In this document: positions 8,749-20,349 of the stretch, one piece after another
Layout of the letters: every line of letters starts with the position of its first letter
Position numbering within the stretch: position 1 is the stretch's first letter
Source of the DNA: SZUA-430 sp964638635
GTDB taxonomy: Bacteria; Pseudomonadota; Alphaproteobacteria; Micropepsales; Micropepsaceae
Reading direction: 5' to 3'
DNA: 64,000 nt
Assembly: GCA_964638635.1 (NCBI GenBank)
Contig: CAZXAQ010000005.1
Span: forward strand, 1-64,000
The notes under the pieces: generated by a model
Told to the model about the DNA's origin: nothing
What the model saw: only the letters and a program-made list of their open reading frames with translations
Databases searched by the model: none
Program-made: the position numbers and the translations under genes

Positions 8749-8932
8749 TCACGCGAAGCCGCGAAGGCGCGAAGCAGAATGCCTCACACAATGAAACAAT
8801 GGAACAATGAGGGCTGACCAGTTTGGCGCGAAGCGCCCGTTTGCCAGTTGCGTTTGCGCCTGCGGCGCAGGGGTGCACGCCATTGTGTCATTGTTTCATT
8901 GTGTGAGGCATTCTGCTTCGCGGCTTCGCGTG
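8749..8932. repeat. Long inverted-repeat (MITE/BIME-like) element between hutF and hutI
   Basis: Arms of roughly 52-60 bp start at TCACGCGAAGCCGCGAAG on the left and end with its complement on the right. They continue through the shared AGAATGCCTCACACAATG block. The left arm has an extra 8 bp (a small internal duplication) and a few mismatches next to the loop. The 70-bp centre holds two more small hairpins, GGCGC-GAA-GCGCC and GCGCC-TGC-GGCGC. It occupies most of the divergent hutF/hutI promoter region. Confidence 0.88.
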
Positions 8933-8983
8933 AGGCCCCTTCTTGGGGTGGCCGACCCGCGCAGAGCATGACATTCTGCCGCC

Positions 8984-10237
8984 ATGACGAATCCGAAATG
9001 GGACCACCTCTGGATCAACGCCCGCCTCGCCACCATGCGCGAGAGCACGGCCGCGTACGGCGCGATTGAAAATGCCGCTTTCGCCGACAAGGGGGGCCGC
9101 ATCGTCTTCGCAGGGCCCATGCGCGACCTGCCCGGCAAGCCCGACGCGCTCGCCACCCGCGTAATGGACGCGCAGAATCAATGGATCACGCCGGGCTTGA
9201 TCGACTGCCATACGCACCTCGTCTTCGCCGGCAACCGCGCCATCGAATTCGAGCAGCGCCTCAAAGGTGTCAGCTACGAGGCAATCTCCAAAGCTGGCGG
9301 CGGCATCATGTCCACCGTCCGCGCCACACGCGCTGCGGACGACGAAGCATTGTTCAACCAAGCGCAAGCGCGGCTGCACGCGCTCTTCGGCCAAGGCGTC
9401 ACGACGGTCGAGATTAAGTCGGGCTACGGCCTCGACCTCGAAACCGAGCTGCGCTTGCTGCGCGTCGCCCGCCGCTTGGGCAGCGCCGGCGCACCGCGCG
9501 TCATGACGACCTATCTGGGCCTCCACGCGCTGCCACCCGAATTCGCGAACAAGCGCGCCGCCTACGTCGCCGAGATGAGCGGCCCGGTCTTGCGCGCGGT
9601 CACGGCGGAAGGTTTGGCCGACGCGGTCGATGCCTTCTGCGAAGGCATCGCCTTCACCGCCGAAGAGACCGCGCAGTTCTTCTCCGCCGCCAAGGCGCTC
9701 GGCCTCAACATCAAACTCCACGCTGACCAGCTCTCCGACACGAACGGGGCCGCGCTGGCGGCGAAGTTCGGCGCGATCTCCGCCGACCACCTCGAATACA
9801 CCGACAGCGCCGGCGTCGCCGCGATGGCGAAAGCCGGCACCGTCGCGGTGCTCTTGCCGGGTGCCTTCTTCGTCCTGCGCGAAACCAAGAAGCCGCCCGT
9901 CGATGCGTTCCGCCGCGCGAAAGTGCCGATCGCGATTGCGACCGACTGCAACCCGGGCACGTCGCCGAATGTGTCGCTCCACAACACCATGGCGATGGCC
10001 TGCACCCTGTTCGGCCTGACGCCGGAGGAGACGCTCGCCGGCGTCACCCGCAACGCTGCGCGGGCCCTGGGCCTTGGGTCCGAGACGGGCACGTTGGACG
10101 TCGGCAGGGCCGCGGACTACGCCGTCTGGACCATCGATCATCCCGCCGAACTCAGCTATTGGATCGGCGGCAGCATCTCTCCCTCCGCCATCGGCGCCAG
10201 CGCCGCGTTGGCGGCGGCAAATCAACCGGCATCATGA
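8984..10237 (+). CDS. hutI: Imidazolonepropionase
   Basis: Third step of histidine degradation: opens the ring of 4-imidazolone-5-propanoate to give N-formimidoyl-L-glutamate. A metal-dependent amidohydrolase of 417 residues, as expected. Metal ligands are seen in GLIDCHTHLVFAGNR (HxH at 76-78), with KSGYGLD, KLHADQLSD, SADHLEY and the ATDCNPGTSP motif carrying the catalytic aspartate. It is separated from hutUHG by about 5 kb and lies divergent to hutF. Its stop overlaps the following SDR gene by 4 nt. Confidence 0.96.
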   Translation: MTNPKWDHLWINARLATMRESTAAYGAIENAAFADKGGRIVFAGPMRDLPGKPDALATRVMDAQNQWITPGLIDCHTHLVFAGNRAIEFEQRLKGVSYEAISKAGGGIMSTVRATRAADDEALFNQAQARLHALFGQGVTTVEIKSGYGLDLETELRLLRVARRLGSAGAPRVMTTYLGLHALPPEFANKRAAYVAEMSGPVLRAVTAEGLADAVDAFCEGIAFTAEETAQFFSAAKALGLNIKLHADQLSDTNGAALAAKFGAISADHLEYTDSAGVAAMAKAGTVAVLLPGAFFVLRETKKPPVDAFRRAKVPIAIATDCNPGTSPNVSLHNTMAMACTLFGLTPEETLAGVTRNAARALGLGSETGTLDVGRAADYAVWTIDHPAELSYWIGGSISPSAIGASAALAAANQPAS

Positions 10238-10983
10238 CCCAATTCGCGACTTACCCAAGCCTCAAAAACGAAGCCATCATCGTCACCGGCGGCGCCTCCG
10301 GCATTGGCGCCTCGATCGTGGAACACTTCGCGGCCCAAGGCGCGCGCGTCGGCTTCCTCGACCTCGATGAGGAAGCGGGCAGGGCGCTCGCCGCCAAGAC
10401 GAACACAGCCTTTGCCAAGTGCGACCTTCGCGACATCGCAGCGCTCCGCACAGCGATCGCGAAGTTCGAAACCGCGCAGGGCCCCACACTCGCGCTCGTC
10501 AACAACGCGGCCCGCGACGACCGCCACGCGATCGAGGACGTCACGCCCGAATTCTGGGACGAACGCATAGCGACAAACCTGCGCCACCAGTTCTTCGCCG
10601 CTCAAGCCGTGTTGCCCGCGATGCGTAAACGCAAACGCGGCTCCATCATCAACGTCGGCTCAATCAGCTGGCGCTTGGCGTTGGGCGGCATGCCCGCCTA
10701 CGTCACCGCGAAAGCAGCGGTCGAGGGTTTGACGCGCGGCCTCGCCCGCGACGTGGGCGGCGACGGCATCCGCGTGAACAGCGTGATCCCCGGCTGGATC
10801 ATGACCGAGCGCCAAATCAAGCTCTGGCTCACGCCCGAAAGCGAAGCCGACTTGATGGCGAAGCAGTGCCTCAAGGAGAAGCTCTACCCGCCCGACATCG
10901 CGCGCATGGTCCTCTGGCTCGCCGCCGACGACAGCCGCATGGCGACCGCGCAAAGCTTCGTCGTCGACGGCGGCTGGGCCTAA
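10234..10983 (+). CDS. SDR-family oxidoreductase
   Basis: 249-residue short-chain dehydrogenase. NAD(P) motif TGGASGIG is at residues 18-25, NNAA near 92, catalytic Ser143, Tyr156 and Lys160, and a C-terminal SFVVDGG. An acidic Asp-Leu-Asp after the second strand suggests an NAD+ preference. ATG 10234 overlaps the hutI stop (ATGA), which makes translational coupling likely; the frame could extend upstream only inside hutI. The sequence resembles sugar or polyol 1-dehydrogenases of this family, but the substrate is not determinable. Its stop codon overlaps the convergent MFS gene by 4 nt. Confidence 0.88.
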   Translation: MTQFATYPSLKNEAIIVTGGASGIGASIVEHFAAQGARVGFLDLDEEAGRALAAKTNTAFAKCDLRDIAALRTAIAKFETAQGPTLALVNNAARDDRHAIEDVTPEFWDERIATNLRHQFFAAQAVLPAMRKRKRGSIINVGSISWRLALGGMPAYVTAKAAVEGLTRGLARDVGGDGIRVNSVIPGWIMTERQIKLWLTPESEADLMAKQCLKEKLYPPDIARMVLWLAADDSRMATAQSFVVDGGWA

Positions 10984-12290
10984 ACCGCCTTCGTCATCCG
11001 CTTCAGATCGCGCTCGAAGTACTTTCCGGCGATCCAGTAGTGAGCCGCCGCCCAGATGTTCAGGAACGTCAGGATGAGCAGCGCATAGCGCAGCGAATCC
11101 TTACCGTAAGTCGGCGCCAGCGCGTCGCTGATATAGCCTGCAAGAAACGGCCCGATCCCCATGCCGATCAAGTTGATCACGAAGAGCAACAGCGCCGAGG
11201 CGACCGTACGCATACGCACGTCGACGAGGCCCTGCGTCATCGCATAGGTCGGCGGGAGATAAACCGCGCCAAGCGCCGCCGGTACGCCGATCAGCGCGAA
11301 CACCATCGCCGACGAGTCGGTCAGATAGATCGCAAGGCCGAACGGCAGACCGATAATCGTGGCCAACGTCACGATCCTTGGCATCCACTTCAAGTCGCGC
11401 TTCGAGAACTGATCCGCGATGTAGCCGCCGAAGAACGTGCCGAGCCCGCCCGCGACGCCGAACACGAGCGCCAGGAACAGGCTCAAATCCGTCATCGAAA
11501 GTCCATGCGAGCGCATGACGAATGTCGGCCACCACTGCACGCCCGCGTAGCCGACCAGCGTCGTGATCGTCGCGCCAATGAACACGTGCACCAGCGACGT
11601 TTGGCTCAACATATGCCGGACCGTCGTCATCAACGGCGGGGCATCGCCCGTCGGCGCGTGGCCGTCGGAAGCGCCGCGCTTGGGCTCGCGGATCGTGAAC
11701 ATCACAAGCAAAGCCAGGATAAGCCCAGGAATGCCGAGCATATAGAACGTCGTCCGCCAGCCGTAGCTCGCCGCGATATGCGCGCCGCCATAGAGCCCGA
11801 CGAACAGGCCGAACGGCACGCCCAAGGCGAAGATGCCGAGCGCGGTCGCGCGCTGCTTCGGCCCGAACAGGTCCGAGATGATCGAGTGCGACGGCGGGCT
11901 GCCGCCGGCTTCGCCGACGCCCACGCCGACGCGCGCCAGCGCGAACTGCCAAAAATTCGTCGCAAGGCCGCAAACCGCCGTCATCACGGACCAAATTGCG
12001 ACCGCGAGCGAGATGATGGTCTTGCGGTTCCCGCGGTCCGCCCAGATCGCGATTGGAACGCCCAGCGTCGCGTAGAAGATCGCGAACGCGGTCCCCGCGA
12101 GGAACCCGAGCGCCGCATCCGACACCTGAAACTCCGCCTTAATGGCGGGCATCAGCACCGAGAGGATCATCCGGTCCGCGTAGTTGCTGATGTAAACGAC
12201 GAGCAACAGCAGCAGCACGTAGATCTTGTAAGTCGTGGAGAAATCTTGCGCGCCCGCGGGCGCAGCGGCGACGGCGCCGTCCGAACTCAT
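10980..12290 (-). CDS. MFS transporter (spinster-like group)
   Basis: 436-residue inner-membrane transporter with about 12 hydrophobic helices in two halves. The hallmark loop between helices 2 and 3 is present (IAIWADRGNRKT), as are YADRMILSVLMP in helix 1 and RVGVGVGEAGGSPPSHSII after helix 4. These features are typical of the spinster-like MFS proteins common in alphaproteobacteria next to catabolic genes. Substrate unknown; a carboxylate or aromatic acid is a guess by analogy. It is convergent with, and overlaps by 4 nt, the SDR gene of the hutI operon. The 107 bp to the divergent DUF3137 gene should hold both promoters. Confidence 0.88.
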   Translation of the reverse strand: MSSDGAVAAAPAGAQDFSTTYKIYVLLLLLVVYISNYADRMILSVLMPAIKAEFQVSDAALGFLAGTAFAIFYATLGVPIAIWADRGNRKTIISLAVAIWSVMTAVCGLATNFWQFALARVGVGVGEAGGSPPSHSIISDLFGPKQRATALGIFALGVPFGLFVGLYGGAHIAASYGWRTTFYMLGIPGLILALLVMFTIREPKRGASDGHAPTGDAPPLMTTVRHMLSQTSLVHVFIGATITTLVGYAGVQWWPTFVMRSHGLSMTDLSLFLALVFGVAGGLGTFFGGYIADQFSKRDLKWMPRIVTLATIIGLPFGLAIYLTDSSAMVFALIGVPAALGAVYLPPTYAMTQGLVDVRMRTVASALLLFVINLIGMGIGPFLAGYISDALAPTYGKDSLRYALLILTFLNIWAAAHYWIAGKYFERDLKRMTKAV

Positions 12291-12397
12291 CTCGTTTCCT
12301 CAACCCGATGTTTATGATTTGTAAGCAGCTTGCAGGAAACCGGCGGCACCGCAAGTCTTTTGCTGCCGGCGAGGAAACTACAGCGCGGAAACGCAAT

Positions 12398-13396
12398 ATG
12401 AAGAAAACCGACGACTTGCTGGCCCTCAGCGAAGACGCGTTCACCCGTCTTTATGCCGAGCGCGTCGAACCGATCTTCCGCGCGCAGGAGGAAAACCGCC
12501 GGGCGGCGATGAAGACGTTCCAAGGCCGTGCGGTGATGACGGCCGTCGCGGCCGTCGCAACCGCGGCACTTGCGTGGTGGCTGTTCGCGGACGCGATGCC
12601 CGTGCTGTTCGCGGGGATCGGAATCGGCGTCGGGGGCTTCATCTTCGCTTACGCGCCGTTGCAAACCGTGGCGACCGACACCAAACGCCAATCGCTGACC
12701 GCGATCGCCGAATCGATCGGTTGCGGTTACCAACTCGACGCCTTCGAGCCGCAGGCACTGGCGACGTTCAACGAGCTCCGTCTTCTGCCGGGTTGCGACC
12801 GCCAGAACTTCGAGGATTGCTTCAGCGGGGATCACAAAGGCTGCGCCTTCGCCTTTTATGACGGCCATTTGGAGCGGCGCGTCAAAACGAAGAACGGCGA
12901 GCGCTGGGATACCGTCTTCCGCGGCCAACTCATCCGTATCGCCTTCCCGAAGAGATTCCTGGGAACGACGATCATCCGCCGCGACCGGGGCATGTTCAAC
13001 TTCATGCAGCGCTGGGTGTCGACCTTGCAACGCGTTGGCTTGGGCGACAGCCGCCTCGAAAAGGCGTTCGAGGTCTACGCGAGCGACCAGGTCGAGGCGC
13101 GCTATCTGATCCACCCCGTGTTCATGGAGCGCCTGCTCGAGCTCGAAACCAAGTTCCAAGGCAAAGACCTGCGCGGCGCCTTCATCGAAGGCGACCTCTT
13201 GGTCGCGATCGAAGGCGGCAACAAATTCGAGGTCGGCACGATGTTCGCAAAGCTGGACGATATCGGCCGCGCCCGCGCCATCGTCGGCGACATCACCGAG
13301 ATCATGCGCCTCATAGACGCCGTGCTGACGGCGGAGCAGGGCGTGCTCCCAAACGAAACGGGCCCGGCGTCACCGGGCCCGTCGCAGACAAACTGA
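12398..13396 (+). CDS. DUF3137-domain membrane protein
   Basis: 332 residues from ATG 12398 (MKKTDDLLALSEDAF). A charged N-terminal helix (1-45) is followed by two adjacent hydrophobic helices (about 47-85). A soluble domain then follows with the FRGQLIRIAFPKRFLGTTIIRRD block typical of DUF3137 proteins (split here as FRGQLIRIAFPKRF and LGTTIIRRD). The role of the family is unknown; members are often seen beside LemA-type genes, but none is visible here. A longer in-frame start exists upstream but lacks family similarity. The last codons form a strong hairpin shared with the convergent lipoprotein gene. Confidence 0.75.
   Translation: MKKTDDLLALSEDAFTRLYAERVEPIFRAQEENRRAAMKTFQGRAVMTAVAAVATAALAWWLFADAMPVLFAGIGIGVGGFIFAYAPLQTVATDTKRQSLTAIAESIGCGYQLDAFEPQALATFNELRLLPGCDRQNFEDCFSGDHKGCAFAFYDGHLERRVKTKNGERWDTVFRGQLIRIAFPKRFLGTTIIRRDRGMFNFMQRWVSTLQRVGLGDSRLEKAFEVYASDQVEARYLIHPVFMERLLELETKFQGKDLRGAFIEGDLLVAIEGGNKFEVGTMFAKLDDIGRARAIVGDITEIMRLIDAVLTAEQGVLPNETGPASPGPSQTN
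13358..13382. terminator. Hairpin at a convergent gene junction
   Basis: A perfect 10-bp stem (ACGGGCCCGG pairing with CCGGGCCCGT) with a 5-nt loop lies within the last codons of the DUF3137 gene, 21 bp before the stop of the convergent lipoprotein gene. There is no T-run on either strand, so it is either an atypical bidirectional terminator or an RNA-stabilising hairpin. Confidence 0.55.
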
Positions 13397-13403
13397 GCGG
13401 CGC

Positions 13404-14966
13404 CTATTGCGCTAGCATGTCCTGGCCGTTCGCCAGAATCTTGCCTTCCTTCGTGAAAACGATGTCGATGATGTAGGCGCGGTCGTTCTTCGGCGAGGCC
13501 GGATCGGGCTTGCCCATCGCGCGAACCGCCGAGATAACGCCCATGATCTGTTGCGCCATCTCGTCCTTCGCCCCGCGCTTCTGCATCGCCGTGGCCAGCG
13601 CGTCGATGCCCGTAAAGCGCAACGACACCTTGCCGTCCGGCATCATGTTTTCGGACGGCAGATAGCTCGCCAAGCCCTTGCCCGTCATCTGCGCCGTCGG
13701 CGTCGTGAGGTTGAGACGGTTGAGCGCGATCGAAAGCTTCGCCGCGCTCAGAACTTCCATCGCCTTGCCCGAAAGATCGGTGCCGACCTGCTCGAGTGCC
13801 GCCGTCCCGGCCGCCGTCGCGTCTTCGCCCTTCGCCGTATCGGCCGCGGCCTTCTTCGCCTCGGCCTGCAGCTGGGGCAGGGCGTCCATGTAGATCTCCC
13901 AAAGCTTGCGCCCCGGCACACCCGAGGCCTCAAGCTCCATCGACGCTTCTTTCACGTCCGCTTCCGGTGGCAGCATCGGATCTTCCGGTGCGCCCGACAT
14001 GCCGCCGGCCGAGAAGCCCATCTTGATCTTCGTCATACCCGCGTTGTCCGGGCCTGCGCCGAAGCCGAACGACGTGTTCTTCAGCCCAAACTGCATCTTG
14101 CCATCTTGCACCATCTCAAGCCCGTCGAGCGTATAGGTGTACTCGACGTTGCCCATGAAGTCCGGCATGCGCTTCATGAACGCGATCATCTTCGGATCAA
14201 GCTCGCCGCCCGTCCACGCCTTGAAGATGTCGGGGTTCGACAGCGTATAGCCCGCTTCCTTCGCGGCCTTCGCCCAGTCTTCCATGCGCGCGCCGTTCAT
14301 GGTCGCAACGATGTTGATCGCACCCATCTTCATGACCGTCTTGTCGGTCGGGTCGTCGGCGCTGAAATTCTTCACGACCATGTCGTACCGGCCGTCATAG
14401 AGCCCGCCGCCTTTGGGCGTGAGGCCGCCTGTCATCGCGATCTGTTCGATCTTCGCGCCCCCGGGCTCTTTCTGCGAGCTCACGGTGATGTTGCCGAGCC
14501 GCATGTCCAGCTTGTCGATCGACTGTAGCTTTTCCACCCACACGCCCTTCAGCGTCTGACTGCCGATCTTGATCTCGCCTTCAACCTTCCCGGTCTTATC
14601 CTTGACCTGCATCGAACTCGGCATCACGGCCTCGACATTGACGAGCCCTTCGCCGCCGTTCGAGAACTTGATCGTCACGGGATCGAGAACCGCCGAATTG
14701 CCGTCGCTCCCCTGGAACGACAGACGCGGCAGCGTACCGACGACGGTGCCGTCGCTCGCGGTCTCGACTTTCGCCGCTCCCTCCGCCTTCGCGACGAAGT
14801 CCGATCCCGGTTCCGGCTTCGTCACCGCCGCAACGAACTGATCGAGCCGCTGTTGCAGCAGCTTCGAGTCGACGGCGGGCCCAGTGCTCGACCCACCGCA
14901 AGCGGTCAGGAAGAGGGCAAAAATCAGCGCGGGCGTTGAACGCCGCACCATGCGACTGCGGTTCAT
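13404..14966 (-). CDS. Predicted lipoprotein of unknown function (520 aa)
   Basis: The N-terminus is a lipoprotein signal peptide: basic MNRSRMVRRS, hydrophobic stretch, then the lipobox FLTAC with Cys23 followed by Gly-Gly. Gly at +2 does not signal inner-membrane retention, so outer-membrane sorting is likely. The rest is a long, strand-rich, hydrophilic periplasmic protein with an Ala/Lys-rich helical stretch near 365-395. I do not recognise a domain; the weak repetitive beta pattern recalls DUF945- or DUF2125-type periplasmic proteins. It ends 7 bp from the DUF3137 gene stop in a convergent arrangement. The start has an AAGGA-like ribosome site. Confidence 0.78.
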   Translation of the reverse strand: MNRSRMVRRSTPALIFALFLTACGGSSTGPAVDSKLLQQRLDQFVAAVTKPEPGSDFVAKAEGAAKVETASDGTVVGTLPRLSFQGSDGNSAVLDPVTIKFSNGGEGLVNVEAVMPSSMQVKDKTGKVEGEIKIGSQTLKGVWVEKLQSIDKLDMRLGNITVSSQKEPGGAKIEQIAMTGGLTPKGGGLYDGRYDMVVKNFSADDPTDKTVMKMGAINIVATMNGARMEDWAKAAKEAGYTLSNPDIFKAWTGGELDPKMIAFMKRMPDFMGNVEYTYTLDGLEMVQDGKMQFGLKNTSFGFGAGPDNAGMTKIKMGFSAGGMSGAPEDPMLPPEADVKEASMELEASGVPGRKLWEIYMDALPQLQAEAKKAAADTAKGEDATAAGTAALEQVGTDLSGKAMEVLSAAKLSIALNRLNLTTPTAQMTGKGLASYLPSENMMPDGKVSLRFTGIDALATAMQKRGAKDEMAQQIMGVISAVRAMGKPDPASPKNDRAYIIDIVFTKEGKILANGQDMLAQ

Positions 14967-15059
14967 TTGTGTTGGTCCTTAAGTGAGAGCGGACTTTAGT
15001 CCTGCTGGAGTGCGCGGCGAATGTGCAGGTCCGCGCCAAGACGGGTCAAGTGCGCCTGA

Positions 15060-16304
15060 TCACGCGGACGCGGGCCCGTCCGCAAGCGACTGCAGCGTCC
15101 AAAGCCTGGAAAACGACAGAATCAGAAGCGGCACGAGCGCGCCCCCAATCGCAATCCACAACACGGCGCCCGGTCCCACAATCTCGGCGAGTGGTCCCGC
15201 GATCAATGCCCCCAGAGGGAGCGAGATGCCTTCGGCCGCCTGAAACGTCGCGCCCGCGCGCGCTTGCACGTCGAGCGGAAGAACCGTCTGGCGAATCGTC
15301 ACCGCCAGGATGAAGAAGGCAGCGAGAAACCCGTCGCCGATCAGCTGCTGCAGAACGAGGAACGGCACCACCAGCGCACCCTGTCCCTCCGCCGCTGGCA
15401 CGAACACGGTGGCCAGAATCCACGCACCCAGGCAAAGCACGACCGCACGCCCATGGCCGAACATGCGGGCGAGAGGCGCCGCCACAAAGGCACCGGCAAG
15501 CGCGCTGACGCCGCCGACGCCGATGATGAAACCGACGGTCGCCTCGCTAAGCGCGAGCGTGCGCAAAGCAAACAGCATGTAGAGCGCCGCGAAGAAGCCG
15601 CCGAACAGCCCGAACGTCGCCTGCGCCAGCAACAGCGGAAACACCACCGGATGCCCGCGGCACGCGCGCCACCCCTCGCCAATGTCGCGCCAAGGATCGT
15701 CCGCCGCCGTTGCCTGCGCGACCTCTTCGCCGGCCCGAATCTCGCTGAGCCACCACGCCGACCACACGAAGCTCAGCGCGTCCACGATCACAGCGACCGG
15801 CGCGGTCACCGCCTGAATAAGCACGCCGGCCGCACTCGGCCCCGCAATCTCGGCGACCGCCTCCGTCGACTGCAGCTTCGTGTTCCCGTCGACCAGCTGC
15901 TCGCGCTCGACCAGCCGCGGCAAGTAAGCCGACTTAGCGATCATGAAGATTGTGGTCGCGGCGCCTGTCAGCGCGGCGATGACGACGAGCTGCACCAGCG
16001 TCAACACGCCAAACCACGCCGCGACCGGGAGCGTCAGCAACAGCGCCGCCCTGAGCAGGTCCATGGCAATCAAAAGCGGCCGCTTCCGCGTGCGGTCGAT
16101 CCACCCCGCCGCGAACAGCCCAACCACAACGCCGGGCAACATCGCCATCGCGCTCAAAAACGCGGTCGCCGTCGCCGAGGCGTGCAACGTGTTGACGGCG
16201 ATAATCGGCAGCGCCGTGCGCGTGATACGGCTGCCCACAGCGCTCACCGCTTGCGCGATCAAGAGCCGCCGGAAGTCCAGGTGCGCGAGAAGGGATGAAT
16301 TCAC
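15060..16304 (-). CDS. MFS transporter (MFS_3, exporter-like)
   Basis: 414 residues with about 12 transmembrane helices. It begins FRRLLIAQAVSAVGSRITRTALPIIA and has AGWIDRTRKRPLLIAMDLLRA and the LVDGNTKLQSTEAVAEIAGPS block. This is the signature of the PF05977 / enterobactin-exporter-like MFS branch, whose members export siderophores, macrolides or other drugs. The substrate here is unknown. A GTG codon is the likely start. It is transcribed away from the response-regulator gene with about 100 bp between, and is not in an operon with the lipoprotein downstream (93-bp gap). Confidence 0.87.
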   Translation of the reverse strand: MNSSLLAHLDFRRLLIAQAVSAVGSRITRTALPIIAVNTLHASATATAFLSAMAMLPGVVVGLFAAGWIDRTRKRPLLIAMDLLRAALLLTLPVAAWFGVLTLVQLVVIAALTGAATTIFMIAKSAYLPRLVEREQLVDGNTKLQSTEAVAEIAGPSAAGVLIQAVTAPVAVIVDALSFVWSAWWLSEIRAGEEVAQATAADDPWRDIGEGWRACRGHPVVFPLLLAQATFGLFGGFFAALYMLFALRTLALSEATVGFIIGVGGVSALAGAFVAAPLARMFGHGRAVVLCLGAWILATVFVPAAEGQGALVVPFLVLQQLIGDGFLAAFFILAVTIRQTVLPLDVQARAGATFQAAEGISLPLGALIAGPLAEIVGPGAVLWIAIGGALVPLLILSFSRLWTLQSLADGPASA

Positions 16305-16406
16305 GGAATCTTAACGAGTATCTGCCGACGGCTTAACGGCTCCTTCGCATTTCTACGCGATATTGCAAACAAAGCATCAACAATACCGTTAGGTGGGGCA
16401 CTGCCC

Positions 16407-16805
16407 ATGGCCAAGATCCTGATTTGCGAAGACGACGAGCTCTACCAGCAGATTGCCGAAGCCGCCTTCGCGGGCAGCGATCATGAGGTCGAGTTCGCGC
16501 AAAACGGCCGCGAGGCGATCGACCGGTTGAGAAAGGCCGCGTTCGATCTGGTCGTCACCGATCTTCTGATGCCCGACAAGGATGGCCTCGAAGTCATCCG
16601 CGCGATCCGCGATTCCAGCAAGACGACGCCGATCCTCGCGATGACGGCGGGCCTGGCCTCGCTCAAAGAGCCGTTGCTGGTCGCTGCCACCGCGCTGGGC
16701 GCTAACGACGTCATCCAAAAACCGTTCCGCCCCGTGGCCTTGCGTGAGCGGGTGGATGCGCTGCTTGCCAAGGCGCGCAAGGACCAAGAGTCGATCGCCG
16801 TCTAA
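16407..16805 (+). CDS. Single-domain response regulator (CheY-like receiver)
   Basis: 132 residues forming one receiver domain and nothing else. The acidic pocket is Glu8-Asp9-Asp10, the phospho-acceptor Asp52 lies in VVTDLLMPDKDG, Thr80 and Lys105 (in IQKPF) complete the switch. With no output domain it must act through protein contact or as a phosphate carrier in a relay. The hybrid kinase gene starts 17 nt downstream, so the two are very likely one operon and one relay. Two TTAAC repeats 22 bp apart lie in the 100-bp upstream region (16311, 16333), a possible but unproven regulator site. Confidence 0.92.
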   Translation: MAKILICEDDELYQQIAEAAFAGSDHEVEFAQNGREAIDRLRKAAFDLVVTDLLMPDKDGLEVIRAIRDSSKTTPILAMTAGLASLKEPLLVAATALGANDVIQKPFRPVALRERVDALLAKARKDQESIAV

Positions 16806-16822
16806 ACGCCGGAGCAGGTCCC

Positions 16823-19468
<2,646 letters not shown>

Positions 19469-19483
<15 letters not shown>

Positions 19484-20191
19484 GGTGAACGTGCCCGCGA
19501 CCGCGGTCGTGGGTAAAATGAAGCCCTTCGCCCGGTAGAGCCTGCGCCCCCATTGGTTTGTGGGCGTGTACCAGACGCGGACCTTGCTCCAGTCGTTGTT
19601 CGCGCTCTCGTCGCGCATGGGCGCGCTCAGATAGATGCGACCGTCATTGCCCCAGTTCGCATGGTCGACGACGATCGTGCGGGGGTCCAAAATCTGCTTC
19701 ACGACGGCGACGTGCCCCCGGCGGGCGGTACGATAGCCGCGCATCACGAACACCGCGCCTTCCTGGGGACGGCGCGAGCGGGTGTACTTGCCCTCGGCCA
19801 GCTTCCACCACCGATTGGCGTTCCCGCGAATGTCGATGCCAGAGGCCTCCCGGGCGAACGGCACGCATTGGAGGTTCGCGTCCACGATCTGCGGGCGAAC
19901 CTCGGCAAGGCGCAGCTCGGTCGTCGGCTTGCTCCGCGGCATGGGGGAGGCAAGGCTTTCCTCGATGGCGGTCAGCTTCGCCTCGGCCTCGGCCAGCGGC
20001 AGGTCATAGTTGGAAGTATTCGCGGGCTCGATCGCGCCCCCGGCAAATGAAGTGGAATAGTTCGAAGGAACCGTCTGGCAAGCCGAAAGGCCAACGCCGG
20101 CCACGAGGAGTGCCGTCAGACAACGTGTGGTATTAGTCTTCAAACGATACACTCCCTTGACTGGAATGCGGACCAGTCGGACCTTACGCAC
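19469..20191 (-). CDS. CHAP-domain lipoprotein (cysteine amidase/peptidase), copy 1
   Basis: 240 residues. The N-terminal signal ends in the lipobox LSAC (Cys38), then comes a linker with a short helical stretch, then a CHAP-type NlpC/P60-like domain. Catalytic Cys109 is in LQCVPFARE, catalytic His160 in RRGHVAVV, followed by VDHANWG. The GNANRWW segment after the cysteine is also typical of bacterial CHAP proteins. Such proteins cut peptidoglycan peptides or amide bonds; the target here is unknown. A paralogue lies directly upstream on the same strand. The exact start is uncertain: a shorter non-ATG start nearer the hydrophobic core is possible. Confidence 0.85.
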
Positions 20192-20349
20192 CTATTGGGC
20201 CGGGCTTCGTGGAGCCCGAGGGTGAGGGAGTCAACTTAATGATTTATTACCGTTAACTTTTGGCTCAATATCTAGCGAAATCGCGGCAATCGGCCACAAT
20301 ATGTGCCTCGCGGATCACGACAGAACTGCAGCGGTGTGAGAGTTCGGTG

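Noticed and set aside
20236..20257. CtrA-like box TTAA-N7-TTAC with a nearby GTTAAC
   Set aside because: The second half-site differs from TTAA, and a short AT-rich match like this can occur by chance. CtrA control would need binding data.
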